Positions 33,984-43,657 of a stretch of DNA of 64,000 nt are shown in pieces. Below the pieces are notes generated by a model. It made no database searches, was not told the DNA's origin, and was given only the letters and a program-made list of their open reading frames with translations. Both the position numbers and the translations under genes were made by a program. The DNA comes from Geobacillus thermoleovorans. Its GTDB lineage: Bacteria; Bacillota; Bacilli; Bacillales; Anoxybacillaceae. The stretch's first letter is position 1. Each line of letters opens with the position of its first letter. The stretch lies in the NCBI RefSeq assembly GCF_001610955.1, contig NZ_CP014335.1:137001-201000 (forward strand), read 5' to 3'.

Positions 33984-36050
33984 ATGATGGTCGGAGACAT
34001 CATGGTGAAGGCAAAGGCAGTAATTTTTGAAAGCGATTCCCTTGATGAAGCGGCTCGGACATTCGTTGAATATGGACTTGATGGGATGGTCGTATGCCGT
34101 TGCAGTGAGGAAATCGTCGGCGTGGTGGCGGTCAAAGACGTGTTGTTCGGTCTTGTCCAAGGGAAAACAACTGTGCGTGAGGTGATGCGCCCGTCGCTGC
34201 CGCCGCTTTCCATTCACGACCGTGTGGAAGTGATCGAGTTTGGCGGCGGTCCGCTCCGCCCCGTTGTCGATGAGAGCGGACGCCTTGTCGGTGTGTTGAC
34301 GAAAGAGCAGCATTTGACGGCATATGCGAAGGTGGCACAACTCCGCTTAAAACATTTGGATGCCATTTTCAACGCCGCCCATAACGGCATTTTATCGATC
34401 GATGCAAAAGGACGGATTACATCGATCAATCCACCGGCTGAGAAAATGGCGCGGACGACGAAAGAAGAAGCCATCGGCAAGTTTTTGACCGATGTCGTGA
34501 TCCCGTCTGGCTTGCTCGAGGTCGTGCGCACCGGCAAAGGGCATACGGAAAAATACCGCGTCGGCAAGCGCGTCTATATTACAAACCGCTCACCAATTAT
34601 CGACGAGGGGAAGGTCGTTGGGGCGGTCGGGGTGTTTCAAGACATTTCCGAGATTGAATTTATCTCCAACGAACTTGAGACCGTCAAGCGCATCGTCAAT
34701 GAATTGCAAACGGTGATGGAGGCATCCAGCGACGGCATCGCTATCACGGACCGCAGTGGAATGATCACACGGCGAAACAAAAAATGGGATGCGCTGTTTC
34801 TAGGAACGGAGCAAGAGCGGGTGACCGCCCCGCTTGACCGGGTCGTTCGACAGGCGCTTGATGGACGTCAGCCCTGTTCGATGCTTCATCAGGGGATGGA
34901 AACAGGAAATATTTGGATCGTTTCCGCGGTGCCGATCATCGAGGAAGATGGGCGGGCAGAGCGGGTTGTTCTCTACGTCAAAGATATGACCGAGATGGAA
35001 CAGCTGCGCTCGGAACTGGAGGAGACGAAACGGCTCCTTCATATGTTGGGCCGTCAGGAAGAAGATCATCTCATTTATCGCGCTCCAGCGATGGCGCATG
35101 TTGTCAATATCGCCCGCCAAGCGGCGGCTGTCGATGTGACGTTGTTGTTGACCGGAGAGTCGGGCACCGGGAAAGAGGAATTGGCGAACTACATTTGGAA
35201 ACAAAGCGCCCGCCGCGCCCGACCGTTTGTGAAAGTGAATTGCGGGGCGATCCCCGAGACGTTGATGGAGTCTGAACTGTTCGGCTACGAGCCGGGGGCG
35301 TTCACCGGAGCGGCGAAGAAAGGGAAAAAAGGCTATTTCGAGCAGGCGGATGGCGGGACGATTTTTCTCGATGAAATCAGTGAAATTCCGCTTCACCTGC
35401 AAGTGAAGCTCCTTCGCGTGTTGCAGTCGATGGAAATCATGAGGTTGGGGGCGGAGGCGCCGAAGCGGATCAATGTGCGTGTCATCGCCGCGACGAACAA
35501 GCCGCTTGAGGAGCTTGTTGCCGCTGGGCAGTTTCGCGCTGATTTGTTTTACCGGCTGAACGTGATGCCGATTGCCATTCCGCCGCTGCGCGACCGGAAA
35601 GAAGATATTCCGCTCTTGGTTGACCATTACCGAAAGCGGTTTGCGGAAAAGTATCAAAAACCGCTTGTCTTTACCGACGGAGCGCTGGCGGCGATGATGG
35701 ACTATCACTGGCCCGGCAACGTTCGAGAGCTCGTTAATGCTGTAGAACGTATGTTTGTGACCGCCGTTTCCCCAGTCATTGACGAACACCAAGTGGCGAA
35801 ATGGCTCCACCTTGAACCGGAGCCAGCTGCGAGCCCGGTGGCGGTCGGAGAGATCATCCCGCTCAAACAGGCAACGGCTGAGGTCGAGCGCCAGCTGATC
35901 ATCAAGGCGCTTCACAAGGCGAAGACGTATCGGCGGGCTGCGAAACTGCTTGGTGTCGATGCGTCGACACTCGTGCGCAAGGCGCAAAAATATGGAATTC
36001 AATCATGGGGAGGGGAAGAAGATGGATTTCACGCTGCCAGCCGAGATTGA
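33984..36050 (+). CDS. Sigma-54-dependent activator with CBS, PAS and AAA+ domains
   Basis: 688 residues: two CBS repeats (about 1-115; [33 protein letters not shown]), two PAS domains (about 120-235 and 245-350), AAA+ domain (about 370-605) and Fis-type HTH (about 630-675). The AAA+ part is complete: Walker [16 protein letters not shown] ([14 protein letters not shown]), Walker [10 protein letters not shown], finger FRADLFYRL. Start ATG 33984 fits GGGAGAGG best; ATG 33978 and GTG 33966 are alternatives. It is the first gene of its own sigma-54 operon. CBS domains may sense an adenylate or acyl-CoA-like ligand; unknown. Confidence 0.9.
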   Translation: MMVGDIMVKAKAVIFESDSLDEAARTFVEYGLDGMVVCRCSEEIVGVVAVKDVLFGLVQGKTTVREVMRPSLPPLSIHDRVEVIEFGGGPLRPVVDESGRLVGVLTKEQHLTAYAKVAQLRLKHLDAIFNAAHNGILSIDAKGRITSINPPAEKMARTTKEEAIGKFLTDVVIPSGLLEVVRTGKGHTEKYRVGKRVYITNRSPIIDEGKVVGAVGVFQDISEIEFISNELETVKRIVNELQTVMEASSDGIAITDRSGMITRRNKKWDALFLGTEQERVTAPLDRVVRQALDGRQPCSMLHQGMETGNIWIVSAVPIIEEDGRAERVVLYVKDMTEMEQLRSELEETKRLLHMLGRQEEDHLIYRAPAMAHVVNIARQAAAVDVTLLLTGESGTGKEELANYIWKQSARRARPFVKVNCGAIPETLMESELFGYEPGAFTGAAKKGKKGYFEQADGGTIFLDEISEIPLHLQVKLLRVLQSMEIMRLGAEAPKRINVRVIAATNKPLEELVAAGQFRADLFYRLNVMPIAIPPLRDRKEDIPLLVDHYRKRFAEKYQKPLVFTDGALAAMMDYHWPGNVRELVNAVERMFVTAVSPVIDEHQVAKWLHLEPEPAASPVAVGEIIPLKQATAEVERQLIIKALHKAKTYRRAAKLLGVDASTLVRKAQKYGIQSWGGEEDGFHAASRD

Positions 36051-37182
36051 ATTTTTAAAAGAAAACGTCCGCAAGTTTGTGAGAGAAGTTGTCGAACCGG
36101 TGGCGATGGATATTGAGGAAAATGACCAGATTCCGCAAGATATCATTGAAAAGTCGAAAGAAATGGGGCTGTTTGGATTAAGCATTCCGGAAGAGTACGG
36201 AGGCCTCGGTTTGTCAATGGTCGGCAAATGCGCCATTTACGAAGAGCTCGGCAAAACGCATAACGGCTATACGACGTTAATCGGCGCCCATACCGGCATC
36301 GGCACCGTCGGCATCGTTGAGCTCGGCACGGAAGAACAAAAGCAGCGCTATTTGCCAAAGATGGCGACGGGCGAATGGATCGGCGCTTTTGCTCTCACTG
36401 AGCCCAGCGCCGGATCAAACGCCGCTGCGATCAAAACGACCGCCGTCCGCAAAGGCGACCGCTACATCATTAACGGCTCGAAACATTATATTACGAACGC
36501 TGTCGACGCCCATGTGTTTACCGTCATGGCAGTCACCGATCCGTCGAAAGGCCCGAAAGGCATCACGTCCTTTATCGTAGAAAAAGATTTTCCCGGCTTT
36601 ATCGTCGGAAAAGTCGAGCGGAAAATGGGGCTGCGCGGATCGCATTCGGCTGAGCTGTTTTTTGACAACTTGGAAGTGCCGGCCGAAAACGTGCTCGGGA
36701 GAGAAGGCGAAGGGTATGTCAACGCCTTGAAGATTTTAGCGAACGGCCGTGCTGGTCTTGCCGCGCGCAACCTCGGCTCGTGCATCCGCCTCTTGGAATA
36801 CTGCATGGAATACGCCGAACAGCGTGAACAGTTCGGCAAGCCGATTATCGAGCAGCAAGCGATCCAGCATATGCTGGCGGAAATGAGCATGTTGATCGAA
36901 GTGCTGCGTTCGACCGTCTACCGCGTCGCCTGGATGGTCGACCAAAAGATGCGCGTCGTCAAAGAAGCGGCCATCGCCAAGCTGTTCGGTTCGGAAGTGT
37001 ACAACAAAATCGCTGACATGGCCGTGCAAATCCACGGCGGCCTCGGCTACATGAAAGACTACCCGATCGAACGTTACTTCCGCGATGCCCGCATTACGAA
37101 AATTTACGAAGGTACCTCGGAAATCCAGCGCAACATCATTGCGAGCGAACTGCGGAAAGAATACGGAAAAGTGCGGGCATGA
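36022..37182 (+). CDS. Acyl-CoA dehydrogenase
   Basis: 386-residue FAD enzyme that makes the alpha-beta double bond in acyl-CoA. Signatures [17 protein letters not shown] (about 127-143), the flavin-binding region near 160 and [34 protein letters not shown] near 340-375 with the catalytic Glu in YEGTSE. The start overlaps the activator end by 29 nt, so translation is coupled and regulation shared. Chain length and branching of the substrate cannot be read reliably. Confidence 0.93.
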   Translation: MDFTLPAEIEFLKENVRKFVREVVEPVAMDIEENDQIPQDIIEKSKEMGLFGLSIPEEYGGLGLSMVGKCAIYEELGKTHNGYTTLIGAHTGIGTVGIVELGTEEQKQRYLPKMATGEWIGAFALTEPSAGSNAAAIKTTAVRKGDRYIINGSKHYITNAVDAHVFTVMAVTDPSKGPKGITSFIVEKDFPGFIVGKVERKMGLRGSHSAELFFDNLEVPAENVLGREGEGYVNALKILANGRAGLAARNLGSCIRLLEYCMEYAEQREQFGKPIIEQQAIQHMLAEMSMLIEVLRSTVYRVAWMVDQKMRVVKEAAIAKLFGSEVYNKIADMAVQIHGGLGYMKDYPIERYFRDARITKIYEGTSEIQRNIIASELRKEYGKVRA

Positions 37183-37276
37183 CCGGAGTAGGTGCTGTCC
37201 TAACGAGGTGCTGGCTTTCAAGAGGAGTGCGAGAGATTGAATAACAAATCAGCTCGATGCGGATATACGGCCGTGG

Positions 37277-37319
37277 CAGAGGAGGTCTCGATGCTGTTGT
37301 GACCCCCTCTGTTTTTTTA
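37277..37319 (+). terminator. Terminator after acyl-CoA dehydrogenase
   Basis: CAGAGG.GGTC / GACC.CCTCTG hairpin followed by seven T residues. From here to 37570 no gene is seen; TTGTCGCAACA near 37456 resembles the enhancer half-sites above, but no -24/-12 pair was found. Confidence 0.8.
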
Positions 37320-37570
37320 GCGTTATTGTCGGAAAATGTCATTCGCTTTTTGTTGACGAAAGAAAGGGAAGGTTGCTAGAATGAGGGAAAATGATTGACT
37401 ATTCATAACATTTTGGTCATTTTTACAACCTGCCTTTTTGCCAGCAACCCGCCTATTGTCGCAACAGCCTATTTGTAAGCCTTTACATTGATTGGTTGTC
37501 CCCGCGTTCATCTATCCAGAAGTACAACACCAGCCGACATTTCAAGAAAAATGGAAAAGGAGTGGTGAGC

Positions 37571-37825
37571 GTGCGTCGTGCCGAGCCGTTGGTCACAACA
37601 GGCAGCCGCGGGCTGCAGGAGGATTCGTTCCCGTTTCGGCTTTACCAAAAGGCAAAGCGGTTGGAAGCAGCGGCCCACGATTCGATTTTCGGACCCGACC
37701 ACCATGCCGATATCATGAATTTCACCGCTCGCCAACTGGCAACGAGGATGGAAGTGTTGAAAAAAGCGCAGGAGAAACCGTTTGACGAGCTGTTCGGTCT
37801 TGAGGAAAGCGAAAACGTTGGCTAG
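37571..37825 (+). CDS. Small protein of unknown function (84 aa)
   Basis: 84 residues, charged and soluble, with MRRAEPLVTTGSRGLQEDSF at the start and an end rich in Glu (LFGLEESENVG). No family recognised. GTG 37571 has AAGGAG at 8 nt. It lies 37 bp before the aldehyde dehydrogenase gene in the same direction and probably shares its transcript. A partner or regulator of the dehydrogenases is possible but unproved. Confidence 0.6.
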   Translation: MRRAEPLVTTGSRGLQEDSFPFRLYQKAKRLEAAAHDSIFGPDHHADIMNFTARQLATRMEVLKKAQEKPFDELFGLEESENVG

Positions 37826-37862
37826 AGGTTGAGAGTCGAAAACAAGGAAGGGAGAAATCGTC

Positions 37863-39404
37863 ATGACCACTCATGTGCAAGTGCATCATTTTCCACTCTT
37901 CATTGACGGCCAATGGCAGCCGGCAACGAGCGGGGAAACGTTTCACGTATACAATCCGGCGACCGGAGAGGTGGTGGCGACTGTCGCGAAGGCGACAGCG
38001 GATGATGTTGACCGGGCGGTGAAGGCGGCGCGCAAGGCGTTTGACGAGACCGATTGGAAGGCAATGAAACCGAAAGAACGGGCGCGCGTGCTGAATGCGA
38101 TCGCCCAAGCCATTGCCGCCAACGCTCAAGAGCTCGCCTATTTGGAAGCAATCTCAAGCGGAGGGACGATCCGGCGCATCAGCTCGATCGATATTTTGCA
38201 GACGGTCGATCTATTCCAAACGATGGCAAACATCGTCCAAGAGTACCCGTTTTCGGAAACACTGCCGATTCCGCCGTTTCCCGGACCGGCGCATAACTTT
38301 GTTTGGCGCGAGCCGATCGGGGTTTGCGCGGCGATCACACCATGGAACTTGCCGCTCATGATCGCGTCGTGGAAAATCGCCCCGGCGCTGGCAGCGGGCA
38401 ATACGATCGTCGTGAAACCGGCGAGCTACACACCGCTGTCGACACTGAAGCTGGCGGAAATCATTTCGTCCTTCGTGCCGCCGGGGGTCATCAACGTGGT
38501 GGCTGGTCCCGGCGCCGATGTCGGGGAGGCGCTTGTCCGCCATCCGCAAGTTGACAAGGTGGCGTTCACCGGTTCGACGGAAGTCGGCCGCCGCATTATG
38601 GCGTTGGCGGCGGAAACGGTGAAAAACGTTACGCTTGAGCTTGGCGGCAAGTCGCCGAACATTTTGCTCGAAGATGCGGATTTGGACCTTGCCGTTCCCG
38701 GCAGTTTGTTTGGCGTCTTTTTGCACTCTGGTCAGTTGTGCGAATCGGGAACAAGGCTGTTTGTGCCTGAACGGCTCCATGATGAAGTGGTCGAGCGGCT
38801 TGTCGCCCTGACGAAGACGCTGCAAATCGGCCATCCGCTCGATCCGGCGACCGACGTCGGGCCGGTTATCTCCAAGCGGCAAAAAGAGACAGTGCTCTCC
38901 TATATTGAAGCCGGCAAGCAAGAAGGTGCGACCATTGTATGCGGAGGTCATGAAGTCGAAGTGCCCGGCTGTGAAGGCGGCCATTTTGTCGCGCCGACGA
39001 TTTTTTCGAATGTCACGAATGACATGAAAATCGCTCAAGAAGAGATTTTCGGTCCAGTGTTGTCGATCATCCGCTATCATGACGTGGAAGAAGCGGTGGC
39101 GATGGCCAACGACACGATCTACGGGCTTGCGGCCGGCGTCTGGACGCGAGACGTCAACAAGGCGTACGCCATCGCCGGGCGCCTGCAGGCTGGCGTCGTC
39201 TGGATCAATGACTGGCATATGCTTCGCAATGACGCGCCGTTTGGCGGCTACAAACAAAGCGGCATCGGGCGCGAGATGGGCAAATATTCACTTGATGCTT
39301 ACACGCAGCTGAAGCATGTGCACACATCAATGGTGCCGGAGCTTGGGAAACGGAAATGGTATCAAGTGCTGTTTTCTCGCCTGCACACCATGATGAAAAA
39401 GTAA
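37863..39404 (+). CDS. Aldehyde dehydrogenase
   Basis: 513-residue NAD(P)-dependent enzyme oxidising an aldehyde to the acid. Catalytic Cys in [13 protein letters not shown] (about residue 295), general base in [12 protein letters not shown] (about 262), and cofactor region [22 protein letters not shown] (about 160-180). A 16-bp gap separates it from the Fe-alcohol dehydrogenase, suggesting alcohol to aldehyde to acid conversion. The acyl-CoA dehydrogenase nearby points to fatty or branched-chain alcohols; inference. Confidence 0.92.
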   Translation: MTTHVQVHHFPLFIDGQWQPATSGETFHVYNPATGEVVATVAKATADDVDRAVKAARKAFDETDWKAMKPKERARVLNAIAQAIAANAQELAYLEAISSGGTIRRISSIDILQTVDLFQTMANIVQEYPFSETLPIPPFPGPAHNFVWREPIGVCAAITPWNLPLMIASWKIAPALAAGNTIVVKPASYTPLSTLKLAEIISSFVPPGVINVVAGPGADVGEALVRHPQVDKVAFTGSTEVGRRIMALAAETVKNVTLELGGKSPNILLEDADLDLAVPGSLFGVFLHSGQLCESGTRLFVPERLHDEVVERLVALTKTLQIGHPLDPATDVGPVISKRQKETVLSYIEAGKQEGATIVCGGHEVEVPGCEGGHFVAPTIFSNVTNDMKIAQEEIFGPVLSIIRYHDVEEAVAMANDTIYGLAAGVWTRDVNKAYAIAGRLQAGVVWINDWHMLRNDAPFGGYKQSGIGREMGKYSLDAYTQLKHVHTSMVPELGKRKWYQVLFSRLHTMMKK

Positions 39405-39420
39405 AGGGGGATGAAGGAAC

Positions 39421-40632
39421 ATGACGACGTTAGCGAACTTTTGGCTGCGCACGGCAATTTACACCGGGTCGAACACCCGAGCGCTCGTGCCGGATTTGTT
39501 TCGCGGGCTGGGCGCTAAACGGGTGCTATTGCTTTCTGACCGTGGGCTCGAGCAAGCTGGGGTTGTCGAAAAAGTAGCGAGCCTCTTTGACTTGACGACG
39601 CATGGAGTCGGACCAGAGCTTGTCGGCATCTTTTTGGATATCCGCCAGGATGCGGAAAGTGAATGCGTCAATGAAGCGGTGCGCTATGCGCGCGCTGTCG
39701 GAGCTGACGCCTTGTTGGCGGTCGGCGGCGGCAGTGTGCTGGATACGGCCAAAGGGGTGAAATACGCCCTGTTTAAAGGGTTGCGTGATATTAAAGAGGC
39801 GATTCCAGGCGGGCTGCGGTACGAGTCGTTCCCGCAAGCGCAATTCATACCGATCCCGCACATCGCCATCCCGACGACGGCCGGCACGGGGTCGGAAGTA
39901 TCGCCGATCGCAGTCATTTATAATGAAGAGCTGCGCTTGAAAACGAACATCATCAATCCGTTTATCAACGCTGATGTGGCCGTTTTGGATCCGGATTTAA
40001 CGGTAGGGCTTCCCCCGAAGGTGACGGCGTTTACCGGCATGGACGCGCTCACCCATGCCATTGAAGCGCTCGCCTCGCCGATGGCGACCGCGCTCACCGA
40101 TGCATGCGCCTTGCAGGCGATCCGTTTGATTCGTGACTACTTGCCGGAGGCGGTTCGTGACGGCGGGGACATCCGCGCCCGCTTGGAGATGCTGCATGCG
40201 AGCTTGCTTGGCATCACCGCGTTCAGCTTTGCGTTAAACGCCATTCCGGTGCACAATTTCGCCCATGCGTACGGAGCGATGTTTCGCATTCCACATGGCT
40301 TGGCGAACGCCGTCTTTTTGCCAGTCGTGATGGAAGCGATTCCGGAATTGTATTTGCCGAAAGCGAAGCTGTTGGCTCAAGCGCTTGGCATTTATGATCA
40401 CGGTCAAGGCAATGAAGCGCTGTTGGTAAAGTCCATTGAGCGAATTCGCCAATTGCGCGATGACATCGGGCTGCCGGCTGATTTTGCCGACTATCCGATG
40501 ACGGAAGAACAATTCGCGGCGACGATTCCAGCGGTGGCATCTGACCCGGCTGCAGTCAGTTTCCCGATGCCGCCGGAGTTGATTCGGGCCATCGGCGAGC
40601 GCGTCGTCAAGCTGACAGTGGAAAAAGGATGA
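39421..40632 (+). CDS. Iron-containing alcohol dehydrogenase
   Basis: 403-residue group III alcohol dehydrogenase. Cofactor motif GGGSVLDTAKG (about 100-110), IPTTAGTGSEVSP (about 150-162), metal ligands in MDALTHAIEALASP (about 204-217) and VHNFAHAYGAMFRIPHG (about 277-293). GGGGGATGAAGGA lies before the ATG. Likely interconverts an alcohol and aldehyde with NAD(H); the aldehyde dehydrogenase upstream would take the product. Related thermophile enzymes include BdhA/YugJ types. Confidence 0.9.
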   Translation: MTTLANFWLRTAIYTGSNTRALVPDLFRGLGAKRVLLLSDRGLEQAGVVEKVASLFDLTTHGVGPELVGIFLDIRQDAESECVNEAVRYARAVGADALLAVGGGSVLDTAKGVKYALFKGLRDIKEAIPGGLRYESFPQAQFIPIPHIAIPTTAGTGSEVSPIAVIYNEELRLKTNIINPFINADVAVLDPDLTVGLPPKVTAFTGMDALTHAIEALASPMATALTDACALQAIRLIRDYLPEAVRDGGDIRARLEMLHASLLGITAFSFALNAIPVHNFAHAYGAMFRIPHGLANAVFLPVVMEAIPELYLPKAKLLAQALGIYDHGQGNEALLVKSIERIRQLRDDIGLPADFADYPMTEEQFAATIPAVASDPAAVSFPMPPELIRAIGERVVKLTVEKG

Positions 40633-40683
40633 AGCAGTGTACCGACAAGCAAGGACAAGATTTGTCCAGCCTTATTAAGCAAG

Positions 40684-40720
40684 AAAAAGGTGTCCCGCTG
40701 TGAGGGACACCCGTTTTTGT
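40684..40720. terminator. Bidirectional terminator between the dehydrogenase operon and doxX
   Basis: GGTGTCCC/GGGACACC with a 7-nt loop and T-runs on both strands (CGTTTTT plus, CTTTTTCTT minus), between convergent genes. Confidence 0.85.
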
Positions 40721-40726
40721 GCCGAC

Positions 40727-41128
40727 TTAGCCCCGCGGCCGCCCGATGACCGTGTCTAACGACCAAAGCCGGCTGCCGTTCAGCCACAAATATACGGACA
40801 TAGCGAGCAAGGCGAGATTGAATTCATAGCCCGTTTCCCGGCCGTTGCCGAGCAAGCCGGCGTCGACTTTCGCCGTGGCGATGGCCCCGACCATGATGAC
40901 GGCAAATGCCGCGGCGATCGGGCGTGTGCCAAGGCCAAGCATCATCGCCCAGCCCCCAGCAAGCTCTATGATCGTCACGATGTAGGCGAGCCAGCCGGGA
41001 AGGCCCATAGCAACAAACGAATCCGCTGCCGCCTCAAGCCCCCGTTGCCATTTCACCCACCCATGGGCGAAAAAGATGAATCCGGTGACAATCCGCAATA
41101 GAAAGGCGCCTAGTTCGTGAGAATGCAT
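40727..41128 (-). CDS. DoxX-family membrane protein
   Basis: 133 residues with four membrane segments. N-terminal LGAFLLRIVTGFIFFAHGWVKW and the second-segment ELAGGWAMMLGLGTRPIA are typical of DoxX/YkgB-type quinol-oxidase-related proteins, whose role is often tied to redox or thiol stress. ATG 41128 follows AAGGAGG; the longer frame to 41209 has no ribosome site. Divergent from the DsbA-like gene. Confidence 0.85.
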   Translation of the reverse strand: MHSHELGAFLLRIVTGFIFFAHGWVKWQRGLEAAADSFVAMGLPGWLAYIVTIIELAGGWAMMLGLGTRPIAAAFAVIMVGAIATAKVDAGLLGNGRETGYEFNLALLAMSVYLWLNGSRLWSLDTVIGRPRG

Positions 41129-41269
41129 CGGTTTTTGTCCTCCTTGTCCCAACAGCATGGTAGTACAATGTATGCGGGCGGGTCCGTCCCCATGCCTTTC
41201 GTTAGCCATTCGACCGGCAATGGGCTACAATGGAGGGGAAGCGCGTCAAAAGTAGAGGAGGATATGGCC

Positions 41270-41977
41270 GTGAAAATTGAAGTATGGTCCGATTTTGTCT
41301 GCCCGTTTTGCTATATCGGCAAACGTCGCTTGGAACAGGCGCTTGAACAGTTTCCGCACCGAGAAGATGTTGAGGTTGTATTTCGCAGCTTTGAATTGGA
41401 TCCGAATGCGAAAAAAGAAACGCCATTGACGATTCACGAAATCATTGCTAACAAATACGGCATTTCAATCGAGGAAGCGAAGCGGGCCAATGCCGATATC
41501 GGCAGGCAGGCGGAAGCGGTCGGATTGACATTCCGCTTTGAGACGATGAAGCCGACGAATACGTTTGACGCCCACCGTTTGGCTCATTATGCCAAGGAAA
41601 AAGGGAAGCTGAATGAAATGGTGGAACGGCTGTTTTATGCGTATTTCACGGAGTCAAAGCGAATCAGCGACCGCGATGTGCTGCTTGCGATCGCCGAAGC
41701 AACCGGGCTTGACCGGGCGGAAGCCGAAGAGGTGTTGGCAAGTGGTCGTTATACAGAAGAGGTGCGCCGCGACGAGGAAGAAGCAGCGGCGTTGGGCGTC
41801 CGCGGCGTACCGTTTTTCGTGCTGAATGGGAAGTATGCGATTTCGGGGGCCCAGCCGGTTGACGTGTTCCGGCGGGCGCTAGAGAAAGTATGGGAGGAAG
41901 AACAACAAGCTTCCCCGTTGCGGTCGTTGGCGGGTGAAGGCGGAATGTGCGCAGACGGAAGCTGCTTGATTGACTAA
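41270..41977 (+). CDS. DsbA-family oxidoreductase (FrnE/YwbO-like)
   Basis: 235-residue cytoplasmic thioredoxin-fold protein with an N-terminal CPFC (VWSDFVCPFCYIGKRR, cysteines near 11 and 14), a helical insertion, and the cis-proline region GVRGVPFFVLN near 185. There is a Cys-x4-Cys pair at the C-terminus (CADGSC). No signal peptide. GTG 41270 fits AGAGGAGG at 8 nt; ATG 41264 is only 2 nt from it. Likely handles disulfide stress. Confidence 0.88.
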   Translation: MKIEVWSDFVCPFCYIGKRRLEQALEQFPHREDVEVVFRSFELDPNAKKETPLTIHEIIANKYGISIEEAKRANADIGRQAEAVGLTFRFETMKPTNTFDAHRLAHYAKEKGKLNEMVERLFYAYFTESKRISDRDVLLAIAEATGLDRAEAEEVLASGRYTEEVRRDEEEAAALGVRGVPFFVLNGKYAISGAQPVDVFRRALEKVWEEEQQASPLRSLAGEGGMCADGSCLID

Positions 41978-41996
41978 ATCGCCTCAACCAAAAAGG

Positions 41997-42032
41997 AAAA
42001 GCCGGCTAGGGGTTTCTTAGCCGGCTTTTTTT
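41997..42032 (+). terminator. Terminator after the DsbA-like gene
   Basis: AAAGCCGGCTA/TAGCCGGCTTT with a 9-nt loop and a T-run. Confidence 0.88.
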
Positions 42033-42087
42033 GTTATTTTCACGGAGAAGCTTCTCGTTTAGTTAGATGAAACAAAAATGGGGGAGA

Positions 42088-42552
42088 TTAACCGCGTTTC
42101 ACAAACAGCGGCAAGTCCGTATGCCCCATGCCGCGGACGTAGACGAACAGCTGGCCTTTATGGTGGATTTCATGGTCCATTGCCAATTGCAGGAACTGAG
42201 CTGTGGACATTTGTGTGCCAAAGATGGCAGTTAAATCAAGCGTCCGGTCGAAGTCGTCATCGCTCATCGATTCGATGAGCTGCCTCGTCTTTTCCGTATA
42301 CGTTTCCGCCAGCTTGGCCAAATTCGTCTCCGGTTCCTCGATTTTTTGCCGGAACAGCGATGGATCGCCGTGTTTTGCCGTGTTAGTGAAATTGTAGAAG
42401 CTGAACAGCATATGCGTCGCCAGCTGCTTCGCTGTCATCGAGGTCGGCGTCGGTTTGTAATCATAATGCGCTTCGTCGATTTTGTGGATCAGTTCCATCG
42501 TGACATGGCGGTGGGAAAGGAAATATTGCACCCATTTTTTTGCGCGGGACAT
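42088..42552 (-). CDS. DinB-family protein
   Basis: 154-residue helical-bundle protein. Metal-binding histidines are expected at TAKQLATHMLF (about residue 47) and AMDHEIHHKGQL (about 124-135). GAAGGAGGAAGAGCC precedes the ATG. Substrate unknown; possibilities include a thiol-dependent transferase or damage-inducible function. Not closely related to the DinB protein at 19841. Confidence 0.85.
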   Translation of the reverse strand: MSRAKKWVQYFLSHRHVTMELIHKIDEAHYDYKPTPTSMTAKQLATHMLFSFYNFTNTAKHGDPSLFRQKIEEPETNLAKLAETYTEKTRQLIESMSDDDFDRTLDLTAIFGTQMSTAQFLQLAMDHEIHHKGQLFVYVRGMGHTDLPLFVKRG

Positions 42553-42616
42553 GGCTCTTCCTCCTTCTAGTTATGGAATTCTGTTTTCCATTTTACCATA
42601 AACATCTTCTCTATCG

Positions 42617-42866
42617 TCAGCGGGGAAGCTTGACTCGAAAGGTGGTCCCTTGGCCAGGGGTGCTATGGACATCGATTGTTCCGCCGTGAGCCGATACGAA
42701 TTCTTTGGCAATGGCAAGACCCAATCCGGTTCCCCCGCGATTTCGCGTTCTGGCTTCATCTGTGCGGTAAAATCGATCGAACAAAAAAGGCAAATGCTCC
42801 GGCGCGATGCCGATGCCTGTATCTGAAACCTCTTGCTTTGGCTCATTTCCCTTAATGGCAATGGAA
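42617..42866 (-). pseudogene. C-terminal remnant of a sensor histidine kinase
   Basis: Read on the minus strand, this fragment encodes only the end of a HATPase domain: [12 protein letters not shown] (G1 box), [11 protein letters not shown] (F box), [14 protein letters not shown] (G2 box), and a natural end RVKLPR followed by TGA at 42617-42619. The sensor, the phospho-His domain and the N box are gone. The break at about 42866 lies just before the intact two-component locus on the other strand, so a deletion or rearrangement joined them. Confidence 0.82.
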
Positions 42867-42982
42867 GAAATCCCCCTTATTCATTACAATGAAAGTAAAT
42901 CATGAAAATCATGCACGCAAGGTATTGGGCAGGTGTGATCCCACAAAATCGCACGTGTCATGATGAAAAGGGGTGGGTAAAG

Positions 42983-43648
42983 ATGGAACATCACTCTTCG
43001 TCCCATGTTCCGCGCATAAAAGTGCTCATCGCCGATGACAATCCCTTTGTCCGCGAAGGGCTGCGGATCATCTTAAGCACGTATGACGAGTTTGATGTCG
43101 CCGCGACTGTAGGCGATGGGAAAGAGGCAGTGGAATATTGTCGACATCATGAAGTTGATGTCGCGTTATTGGATGTGCGCATGCCGAACATGAATGGAGT
43201 GGAAGCGACAAAGCTTCTATGCGAGCAGACGAAGACAAAGCCGCTCATCTTGACGACGTTTGATGATGATGAATACATTCTAGACGCCATTCAATACGGC
43301 GCAAAAGGATATTTTTTAAAAAATACGGACCCGGAACGAATCCGCGAAGCGATCAAAGCGGTGTATCACGGCCAAGTGGTGATGCAGGAGATTGTGATGG
43401 ACAAAATTAAGTCCAACTTAAAAGAAGAAGCGGAAGCAGCGCCGAAAATCGATAAAAGCCTGTTTACGGAACGAGAGTTGGACATTATGGCGCTCATTGC
43501 GAAGGGGCTTTCGAATAAAGAGATTGCCAAACAGCTATTTCTCTCCGAGGGAACGGTGGCCAATTACATCACATCGATTTTGGACAAAACCGGACTGCAA
43601 CATCGAACGCAAATTGCCGTTTATTATCTGACGGGAAAAGTCGGCTGA
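42983..43648 (+). CDS. NarL/LuxR-family response regulator (LnrK-like)
   Basis: 221 residues. Receiver domain (about 12-128) with DD (IADDNPF), phospho-Asp in DVALLDVRMPN (about 66), Thr (LTTFDDDEYI) and Lys (KGYFLKN). LuxR-type HTH (about 155-215; FTERELDIMALIAKGLSNKEIAKQLF). The partner kinase follows 9 bp later. Ordering with an ABC exporter resembles the B. subtilis linearmycin system, though there the kinase comes first. ATG 42983 after AAAGGGGTGG. Confidence 0.9.
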   Translation: MEHHSSSHVPRIKVLIADDNPFVREGLRIILSTYDEFDVAATVGDGKEAVEYCRHHEVDVALLDVRMPNMNGVEATKLLCEQTKTKPLILTTFDDDEYILDAIQYGAKGYFLKNTDPERIREAIKAVYHGQVVMQEIVMDKIKSNLKEEAEAAPKIDKSLFTERELDIMALIAKGLSNKEIAKQLFLSEGTVANYITSILDKTGLQHRTQIAVYYLTGKVG

Positions 43649-43657
43649 GGGGATGTT

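Noticed and set aside
34800..36002. 400-codon minus-strand frame over the sigma-54 activator
   Set aside because: Shadow frame typical of this GC content; the plus-strand protein has complete conserved domains.
37319..37570. Second sigma-54 promoter before the 84-residue protein gene
   Set aside because: GG and GC pairs at 12-bp distance were not found, although a half-site-like TTGTCGCAACA is present.
38211..39257. 348-codon minus-strand frame over the aldehyde dehydrogenase
   Set aside because: Shadow of a clear enzyme gene, no ribosome site.
42571..42861. 96-codon minus-strand frame in the kinase remnant as a gene
   Set aside because: The other minus-strand frame carries the kinase G1, F and G2 boxes; this one is its shadow.
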